This document shows positions 52,068-64,000 of a stretch of DNA of 64,000 nt, piece by piece. How positions within the stretch are numbered: the first letter of the stretch is position 1; each line of letters opens with the position of its first letter. The translations under genes and the position numbers were made by a program. The stretch spans positions 144,938-208,937 of the forward strand of contig OZ024788.1 in the NCBI GenBank assembly GCA_964017065.1, in the 5' to 3' direction. The notes beneath the pieces were generated by a model. That model saw nothing but the letters and a program-made list of their open reading frames with translations. It did no database searches and was not told the DNA's origin. The DNA comes from Haliclona indistincta. Its lineage: Eukaryota; Porifera; Demospongiae; Haplosclerida; Chalinidae.

Positions 52068-52376
52068 TCTCTCCCTCCCTCCCCTCCCTTTTCTTCCTCC
52101 CTCCCTTCTCCCTCCCTCCCTTCTCTCTCCCTCCCCCTCTCTCTCTCTCCCTCCCTCTCTCTCTCCCTCTCTCTCTCCCTCTCTCTCTCCCAGCCTCCCT
52201 CCCCTCTCCTCCCTCCCTCCCTCTCTCTCTCTCTCCCCTCCCTCTCTCCCTCCCTCCATGTTCCTTCTCTCTCTATCTAGTTGTTCCCATACTATAATCA
52301 ACTCAATGTACGTGTTACCAATATCATCTCACATGTCATCCATTGTTCCTCTTGATCCAGCTGGTGGAAGGAAGGT
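52068..52376 (+). pseudogene. NAT10 exon 4 remnant, segmental copy B
   Basis: CT tract followed at 52261 by a clear copy of exon 4 (TTCCTTCTCTCTCTATCTAG). Its acceptor AG has become AT (CTCCATG against CTCCAGG at 43091-43097), and the centre has lost 10 bp and gained 4. No copies of exons 1-3 precede it. It marks the left junction of the second segmental copy, 100 bp after the NAT10 stop of copy A. Confidence 0.9.
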
Positions 52377-53078
52377 ATGTGCATCTCTCTTTACTGGTCT
52401 CTGCATGTGTAGAACATGTTGTCTTTAACGCCAAAATTTAGTGATTTAACTACATTGGTATAATTTTTGTATTGTGCAGTGCGATTTGTATATCTGGTTT
52501 ATTTCACTGCACTTTATAAAGGGCTTTTATGACAAATTGGAGCGCTTTGAATTTGAGAAAGGCGATATAATAGAAAGGGATAGCGATGTGCAAGGTTGTG
52601 TAGAGCGTCTTCCAGCCTAGCCTAGTCCCTGGATGAATTTTCACAATGCAGCAAGGATACTAGTGCACGTGCTCAGATGATTCCCTAGAATTTAGGGAAT
52701 CTGTACTATCTTGGGCATTACACCATATACTAGCTCATTCCAGAAGCACTTTCCGTGTTCTTCCAAGAGTAAAAGTATCGTACAGCTCGGCATTTGTGCT
52801 GTTCTGCCTTGATCAACATGGTTATACACTAAAGCCTAAGCATGAGGAGAATATTTATCACACCAATGGTTGTGTGATTTTTGTCTAATTTTCAATGTGG
52901 AACAGCAAGTGTTTTAGCCGCCAACTTCTTCCATTCCTTGTGATAGCAAGCTGAAGCTTCCATTCCTTGTGATAGCAAGCTGAAGCTTCCATTCCTTGTG
53001 ATAGCAATCCAGAGGCGAGCGCTGTGTCGTGCTAGTATTGGTGCTTTAAAGGGTAAGTACTGCCAAAATTTTTTTCTT

Positions 53079-53845
53079 GAGTTTATTGCATTTTTGTAGG
53101 TATAGGTCCCTAAAAACTCCCTCCAAAGTTTTACTTCGAAAAAAAGTATTTTTTCATGAGATATGAGCTGCCAAAAACGGCACTTTAAAACACTTCCTGT
53201 GGTGGGCGGGACTTACGCGTGACGTAGATGGGGGAACCTGTTGCGCGGTAGCAATGCTGGTAATGTATGCAGACAGCAGTGGAGACAGCGTTTACCAAGT
53301 TCCCTAAGAAGTAACAGTTAGTCTTGTCTAATATGGAGTGCCAATACATTGTCTAGAAGTGTTACAAGGGTTCAGAGACACTGTAGCACTCTGCAATACT
53401 AGCCTACAACAGTACCATAGAAATCATCAAAATGCAGGATTTCAGCAGTGATGGTGAGTTTGACAGACAGTTAGATGCATCATGGTAAGTTCATTGTCAG
53501 CCAAATACAAATAATAACCTGCTGGCTGATGCATGATGGTTTTGTAATGTTCCTTCTATGCCAGCACGTGGGAGCTAGAGTGTGCTTGAATTGTATCACT
53601 GATGCCTCTGCTGAGCTAGAGTGTGACAGTATCTACAGTACAATGTGACTATAGTGAAAGAGTGTGCATTGCTACCACGCAACAGGTTCCCCCATCTACG
53701 TCACGCGTAAGTCCCGCCCACCACAAGAAGTGTTTTAAAGTGCCGTTTTTGGCAGCTCATATCTCATTTAAAAAAATACTTTTTGGAAGTTAAACTTTGG
53801 AGGGAGTTTTTGGGACCTATACCTACAAAAACATGCAATAAACTC
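53079..53845. mobile_element. ~770-bp element with 180-bp terminal inverted repeats
   Basis: Left arm 53079-53257 starts GAGTTTATTGCATTTTTGTA; right arm 53666-53845 is its complement with a few changes. Both contain GTGGGCGGGACTTACGCGTG. The 400-bp centre encodes nothing recognisable. Non-autonomous DNA transposon; target duplication not resolved. Confidence 0.88.
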
Positions 53846-54119
53846 ATATATATTATCTCTGCCCTTGTGGTGTGTACCAGGCCTAATTTTTCACCATTGC
53901 GTTTCTGTGTTGCAAAACATTTGGCCAGGGGAAGAGGCTGGTCCTAGCCAAATGTGTGTCACGTTTTATTGACTTCCTCACGTTAGCATGATGATAGCCT
54001 TTTGTGCTGACAACAGAAATAACAGCAACTAGACATGGGAAAATTTTAAACTGGAGTGTTCTCTGGTTTGCCCAGGGTTTGAAGGGGTCAGCTTCTCAGC
54101 TGGACTACTCACCATAACC

Positions 54120-54683
54120 CTTCTTGCATCGTGATGGAGCTAGCAGAGAATGGAGACCATATAGTGACTACTGGTCTCCCTCCTCTGCTAGCTCCATCAT
54201 GATGCATATTCTCCCTCGGTGGTCAGCACGTCTACCAGCTGAATGATGCGAGGCTGATGGTGCAGAGTGCGCATCGCATCCAGTTCTCGCGGCAGGAACC
54301 GCTTGATGACGTCACTAGGGGCCTTTCTCTTGTCGACGACTTTGATCGCCACTTTTTTCGAGTTGTTTCTTGCACAGTGCGCCAGCTTCACCTTGGCATA
54401 GGCACCACTGCCATTGGTCCTCTCCACTACATAGCCGACCTTGTGTCCACCTGAAGTCCAGCAGTACTCAGCTGACAGTCTAGTGTACCTGCTGACATGT
54501 GAAGGGGATAGGTAGAGGAGATGGATGAAGTAGAAGAGAGAGAAGTGGACGAGAGACGAGGATGGAGAACCACGGCTGAGCTACTTTGACGAGAGGACGG
54601 TCAAGAGAGAGAGATAGAGAGGATGAGGAAGCTCTTACACCACCTGTGTGTGTATCAGCACACAAAGATGTAAAACCACTCAT
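54120..54683 (-). pseudogene. TSSK-like serine/threonine kinase fragment
   Basis: On the minus strand an N-lobe is encoded: a first exon from ATG 54683 (MSGFTSLCADTHT) can join 54193-54451, giving GGHKVGYVVERTNGSGAYAK, KKVAIKVVDKRKAPSDVIKR and FLPRELDAMRTLHHQPRIIQ. This most resembles testis-specific serine kinases (FLPRE and KAPSD are typical). It stops after EGEYAS; in another frame it continues IMMELAEEGDQ and ends. The catalytic loop and C-lobe are missing. The plus strand at 54126-54190 holds an inverted copy of that segment (IVMELAENGDHIV), forming a 23-bp-arm palindrome. I read it as a truncated, partly inverted kinase copy. Confidence 0.75.
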
Positions 54684-54892
54684 GATTTTGTATGACTTGC
54701 TAACCTGCTGATTTTACTTGTGTTGAAGAGACCGACTGATTCTGTCTTCTACTGTAGAAAGAGTTTAATACATAATGAGAAGAACCTGTATGAGAAGCTA
54801 GTACTGAGAAGAACCATTATCTACTTGTATGCTGCTGTTTTAGTTCCTGATAATTTCTGTAAACAGTGCTGTCTTCATAGCATTTAGTGATA

Positions 54893-55045
54893 CAGCGGTT
54901 TCGCTACTTCTTGCAATCTAAAAGCGTCAACCGTAGAGCGTAAACCGTGTTCAACCTGAATCACGCAATGTAATAAACCTTCCAAATAAGGCACGGATGA
55001 CGCTTTACGCTTTTGTGGCTGTTGCAAGGAGTAATAAAACCGCTG
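54893..55045. mobile_element. 153-bp TA-flanked MITE, CAGCGGTTT family
   Basis: Starts CAGCGGTTTCGCTACTTCTT and ends AGTAATAAAACCGCTG, with TA on both sides (54891-54892, 55046-55047). The inside carries AAAGCGTCAACCGTAGAGCG and an inverted relative GACGCTTTACGCTTTT. Same termini as 19115-19295. Confidence 0.87.
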
Positions 55046-55068
55046 TACTGGTCTTGATGCAATTTATT

Positions 55069-55597
55069 ACTGTGCACCCAGTGGCTACTATAGCTGCACC
55101 CAGTGGCTACTATAGCTGCACCCAGTGGCTACTATAGCTGCTCCCAGTGGCTACTATATAGCTGCTCCCAGTGGCTACTGTAGCTGCTCCCAGTGGCTAC
55201 TATAGCTGCTCCCAGTGGCTACTATAGCTGCTCCCAGTGGCTACTGTAGCTGCTCCCAGTGGCTACTATAGCTGCTCCCAGTGGCTACTATAGCTGCTCC
55301 CAGTGGCTACTATAGCTGCTCCCAGTGGCTACTATTGCTGCTCCCAGTGGCTACTATAGCTGCTCCCAGTGGCTACTATTGCTGCTCCCAGTGGCTACTA
55401 TAGCTGCTCCCAGTGGCTACTATAGCTGCTCCCAGTGGCTACTATAGCTGCTCCCAGTGGCTACTATTGCTGCTCCCAGTGGCTACTATAGCTGCTCCCA
55501 GTGGCTACTATTGCTGCTCCCAGTGGCTACTATAGCTGCTCCCAGTGGCTACTATAGCTGCTCCCAGTGGCTACTATTGCTGCTCCCAGTGGCTACT
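55069..55597 (+). repeat. 22-bp minisatellite upstream of RING-MATH copy B
   Basis: About 24 copies of a 22-bp unit (AGCTGCTCCCAGTGGCTACT + AT), ending 160 bp before the gene. Absent from copy A, so it arose or was inserted after the duplication. Confidence 0.96.
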
Positions 55598-55755
55598 AAC
55601 ATAACAATGCCTGTGTAATTGTTATCACTGACAAAAGTGCCTTACTGGCCGGCTCAATAGGTTCAGAGGCCCCTGACAGGCTTTATTATACTTAGTGGAT
55701 GTGCCTCATAATATATGCACAGTTTAGTTGCTGATGGTAGGAATTGAGCTGTATC

Positions 55756-57477
55756 ATGGCAGCGCAATATAGCTTCATCACTGAGCCTCCAAAGAGTCGA
55801 TTCTGTCCTATTTGCTTTGAGCTACTAGCAGAGCCATACCAGATCATGAAGTGTGGCCATCATGTCTGCCAGCAGTGCCACACACAGCTCATCACTAGTG
55901 GCAAGAAGGAGTGCCCAGTGTGTCGTGAACCCAATGCTCTCTCCAGCGCTCATCTTGACAAATTCCTCCAGCGTGAGATCAATGATCTGAAGGTTCGCTG
56001 CCATCACCACAGGGAAGGCTGTAAGTGGACAGGAGAGGTGAGGGACCTCCAGAGCCATCTTGATCCTGACAAGAGGAAGTGTGACTACATCCTCCTGCCT
56101 TGCTCCTTTGGTTGTGGTGAGAGAATACGGAGCGGTGCCATGAGAGATCACTTGAAGAGATACTGTACTAAGCGTCAGATGAGCTGCCAATACTGCTCCT
56201 ACTGTAGTTCATATGATATCGTCATAGCAAAGCATCTCCCGATCTGCCTTCAGGTTCCCGTGACCTGTCCTAACAACTGCAAGAAGGAGGGACTCAAGAG
56301 AGAGCAACTTCAAGCGCATATCGATGAGTGTCCTCTACAAGTAATCTCTTGTCCCTTTACCAGTGCCGGCTGCACTGTGAAGCTGCCTCGATATGAGATG
56401 GAGGAGCATGAAGACACAGCTATGTGCCAGCACCTACGACTACTGATGAAGCTACATCTCAATCAGGAGACCTCTACTCCTCCTGCAGCTACAATATCAC
56501 CACCATTCCTCTATAACCAAGCACCAATGGAGTTCATCGTCAGTGATTACCATGAGAAGAAAGAAGCTAATGAAGAGTGGTACAGTTCACCATTTTATAC
56601 CCACAACAGAGGCTACAAGTTCCGTCTCAGTGTGTACCCCAATGGTAGTGGTAAAGGCAGAGGTTCTCACCTTTCAGTATATGCTCAACGTATGAGAGGA
56701 GAATATGATAATGAGTTAGAATGGCCGTTTGAAGTAGACATCAGAGTAGAGCTACTGAACTGGAGAGAAGACAAGAATCACCATTCCACTGAGATTCAAT
56801 TCAAGAGATTCACCGATCGTGATGGCACTTTCACTTCTCGTCTCACTGATCAAGAGACTGCACGTGGTCTTGGCTTTACTCAATTCATATCTCTCACTGA
56901 CCTGGCGTCCACCACTAACATAGAATACTTGCGTGACGACTACCTCAAACTAAGAGTTAGTGTGGCAGTCTACTCCACACCTCTCCTCCCCCTGACCCCA
57001 GCATGGCAGGACCCCCTCATCAGCACCCAGTCTGGGGCTCAGTTCACCATATCAGAGTATTCCAAACGCAAGCAGTTCAACAACCGATACTACACTCCAC
57101 CATTCACCACCAGCCCACAGGGTTATAGATTATGTCTCGGAGTGTATGCTAATGGTAATGGTAGTGGTAAGCGCAGCCACTTGTCGATCTTTGCTTACAT
57201 CATGAAAGGTCAGCACGATGACCGCCTCCAGTGGCCTTTCACTGGTACCATCATCATTGAGCTCCTCAACTGGCTGGAGGACAAGGAACACTACAAGAAG
57301 GAAGTCACAATTGATACGACCAAGGACTTTGTTAGAGTTACTAAAGGAGAGTATGGAAACAATGCCGGTTATCACCAGTTCATCTCTCATTCCTCTCTCA
57401 CCTCATCCACTACTAACACACAATATCTTTACCAGGACTGTATTCGTGTGAGAGTACAAGCCATAGCTAACAACTAA
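55756..57477 (+). CDS. RING / TRAF zinc finger / tandem MATH E3 ligase, copy B
   Basis: Single-exon frame of 573 residues, start ATG 55756 (MAAQYSFITEPPKSRFCPIC); the in-frame codons before it have no ATG. Domain order and spacing equal copy A: RING 17-56, zinc fingers 75-235, MATH about 257-400 and 415-565. The zinc-finger region is almost identical to A (RQMSCQYCSYCSSYDIVIAK shared), whereas MATH 1 differs at many positions (HHSTEIQFKRFTDRDGTFTS against HHSYVIPFNRYHDPVGQHSS). It is nested between the exon 4 remnant and exon 5 of NAT10 copy B. Intact and probably expressed. Confidence 0.9.
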   Translation: MAAQYSFITEPPKSRFCPICFELLAEPYQIMKCGHHVCQQCHTQLITSGKKECPVCREPNALSSAHLDKFLQREINDLKVRCHHHREGCKWTGEVRDLQSHLDPDKRKCDYILLPCSFGCGERIRSGAMRDHLKRYCTKRQMSCQYCSYCSSYDIVIAKHLPICLQVPVTCPNNCKKEGLKREQLQAHIDECPLQVISCPFTSAGCTVKLPRYEMEEHEDTAMCQHLRLLMKLHLNQETSTPPAATISPPFLYNQAPMEFIVSDYHEKKEANEEWYSSPFYTHNRGYKFRLSVYPNGSGKGRGSHLSVYAQRMRGEYDNELEWPFEVDIRVELLNWREDKNHHSTEIQFKRFTDRDGTFTSRLTDQETARGLGFTQFISLTDLASTTNIEYLRDDYLKLRVSVAVYSTPLLPLTPAWQDPLISTQSGAQFTISEYSKRKQFNNRYYTPPFTTSPQGYRLCLGVYANGNGSGKRSHLSIFAYIMKGQHDDRLQWPFTGTIIIELLNWLEDKEHYKKEVTIDTTKDFVRVTKGEYGNNAGYHQFISHSSLTSSTTNTQYLYQDCIRVRVQAIANN

Positions 57478-57659
57478 CTACCATATATAGTAATGACTCA
57501 CTAGTGACTTTTTAGCAGTTATGATATTTTATCAAAGACTAATATTATTAGTAGTACGATGATTGCAAACATTAATAATAATAGATATGTTGTTTTGTAT
57601 ATCTACAAAGCATGTCCAGTTTATGCGATTGCAGTACTCTCTCTCTCACACACGTACAG

Positions 57660-62435
<4,776 letters not shown>

Positions 62436-62448
62436 GTGAGAGAGATAA

Positions 62449-62523
<75 letters not shown>

Positions 62524-62585
62524 GATGATGAAAAAGCAGTATCAGCCATATGTAGTTTCAAATAGCTTCAGCAGCATAATTATGT

Positions 62586-64000
62586 AGGTGGAGTGTGATC
62601 TACCTGTCAGTCAGATCATGGTCTATCAGTAGTGACATTGTTACTGTGTGTAGGTGGAGTGTGATCTACCTGTCAGTCAGATCATGGTCTATCAGTAGTG
62701 ACATTGTTACTGTGTGTAGGTGGAGTGTGATCTACCTGTCAGTCAGATCATGGTCTATCAGTAGTGACATTGTTACTGTGTGTAGGTGGAGTGTGATCTA
62801 CCTGTCAGTCAGATCATGGTCTATCAGTAGTGACATTGTTACTGTGTGTAGGTGGAGTGTGACCTACCTGTCAGTCAGATCATGGTCTATCAGTAGTGGC
62901 ATTGTTACTGTGTGTAGGTGGAGTGTGACCTACCTGTCAGTCAGATCATGGTCTATCAGTAGTGACATTGTTACTGTGTGTAGGTGGAGTGTGATCTACC
63001 TGTCAGTCAGATCATGGTCTATCAGTAGTGGCATTGTTACTGTGTGTAGGTGGAGTGTGACCTACCTGTCAGTCAGATCATGGTCTATCAGTAGTGACAT
63101 TGTTACTGTGTGTAGGTGGAGTGTGATCTACCTGTCAGTCAGATCATGGTCTATCAGTAGTGACATTGTTACTGTGTGTAGGTGGAGTGTGATCTACCTG
63201 TCAGTCAGATCATGGTCTATCAGTAGTGACATTGTTACTGTGTGTAGGTGGAGTGTGACCTACCTGTCAGTCAGATCATGGTCTATCAGTAGTGGCATTG
63301 TTACTGTGTGTAGGTGGAGTGTGATCTACCTGTCAGTCAGATCATGGTCTATCAGTAGTGACATTGTTACTGTGTGTAGGTGGAGTGTGATCTACCTGTC
63401 AGTCAGATCATGGTCTATCAGTAGTGACATTGTTACTGTGTGTAGGTGGAGTGTGACCTAGCTACCTGTCAGTCAGCTCATGGTCTATCAGTAGTGACAT
63501 TGTTACTGTGTGTAGGTGGAGTGTGACCTACCTGTCAGTCAGATCATGGTCTATCAGTAGTGACATTGTTACTGTGTGTAGGTGGAGTGTGACCTACCTG
63601 TCAGTCAGCTCATGGTCTATCAGTAGTGACATTGTTACTGTGTGTAGGTGGAGTGTGACCTACCTGTCAGTCAGATCATGGTCTATCAGTAGTGACATTG
63701 TTACTGTGTGTAGGTGGAGTGTGATCTACCTGTCAGTCAGATCATGGTCTATCAGTAGTGACATTGTTACTGTGTGTAGGTGGAGTGTGATCTACCTGTC
63801 AGTCAGATCATGGTCTATCAGTAGTGACATTGTTACTGTGTGTAGGTGGAGTGTGATCTACCTGTCAGTCAGATCATGGTCTATCAGTAGTGGCATTGTT
63901 ACTGTGTGTAGGTGGAGTGTGATCTACCTGTCAGTCAGATCATGGTCTATCAGTAGTGACATTGTTACTGTGTGTAGGTGGAGTGTGATCTACCTGTCAG
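62586..64000 (+). repeat. 66-bp minisatellite made of a splice acceptor plus exon 19 start (>21 copies)
   Basis: Units of 66 bp begin at the acceptor GTGTGTAG/GTGGAGTGTGAY, continue CTACCTGTCAGTCAGATCAT and end TTGTTACTGTGTGTAG. The first 36 bp correspond to the start of NAT10 exon 19 (VECDLPVSQLM), the rest to the preceding intron end. One unit near 63452 has four extra bases. The array runs off the window. Being 22 codons long it gives a long open frame in a non-NAT10 frame, which is not a gene. Confidence 0.95.

Noticed and set aside
62595..63461. 288-codon frame of a 22-residue repeat
   Set aside because: Produced by the 66-bp array in a frame that does not match NAT10; it ends where one unit has four extra bases.

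Overview
The window is animal nuclear DNA. Genes are split by many short introns (mostly 45-100 bp), are packed 100-400 bp apart on both strands, and sit among (CT/GA)n, (GT)n and minisatellite arrays. The compactness, the metazoan gene set and the RING/TRAF-zinc-finger/double-MATH family point to a sponge, probably a demosponge of the Amphimedon type. That taxonomic call is inference; no rRNA or mitochondrial marker is present.

Layout, left to right: 3' end of an ANKS1-like PTB-domain gene (+, 1-1632); RING-TRAF-MATH E3 ligase copy 1 (-, 2493-4302); an uncharacterised CARD-domain gene (-, 4351-6276) whose CARD exon is split by a 462-bp inverted-repeat transposon; minisatellites; a secreted phospholipase B/GDSL hydrolase (-, 7890-10230); a decayed non-LTR retrotransposon (11160-12060); the ER protein Asterix (+, 12284-12682); a large mucin-like single-pass membrane protein (+, 12796-18289); HIPK kinase (-, 18676-22718); UMP synthase (-, 22816-25488) head to head with a SIKE/FGFR1OP2-family gene (+, 25611-26486); BRSK/SAD kinase (+, 26886-31314); a VAMP7-like SNARE (-, 31517-32158) head to head with ribosomal protein S13 (+, 32333-33541); a CECR2-like bromodomain gene (-, 33726-41653) head to head with NAT10 (+, from 41960).

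From about 42.6 kb to the right edge the window is a tandem segmental duplication. Each copy carries NAT10 exon 4, a RING-TRAF-MATH gene nested in the following NAT10 intron (45356-47077 and 55756-57477), and the downstream NAT10 exons. The copies carry complementary damage: copy A has two frameshifts in the acetyltransferase exons and an N gap; copy B has a lost splice acceptor and a frameshift in early exons. A full NAT10 reading frame can only be assembled from exons of both. This is either duplication with reciprocal decay or two haplotypes placed in tandem by the assembler. A 66-bp minisatellite built from a NAT10 splice acceptor and exon start fills the right edge.

The genes are mostly housekeeping or signalling and do not form one pathway. 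Three RING-MATH ligases plus a CARD gene hint at innate-immune or cell-death signalling. Most exon models were closed by phase: UMPS, HIPK, SIKE-like, BRSK, RPS13, Asterix and the mucin-like gene all sum to whole codons. The CECR2-like model is off by exactly one base, explained by a 22-bp tandem duplication. At least ten inverted-repeat elements, mostly MITE-like, lie in introns, intergenic DNA and one exon.
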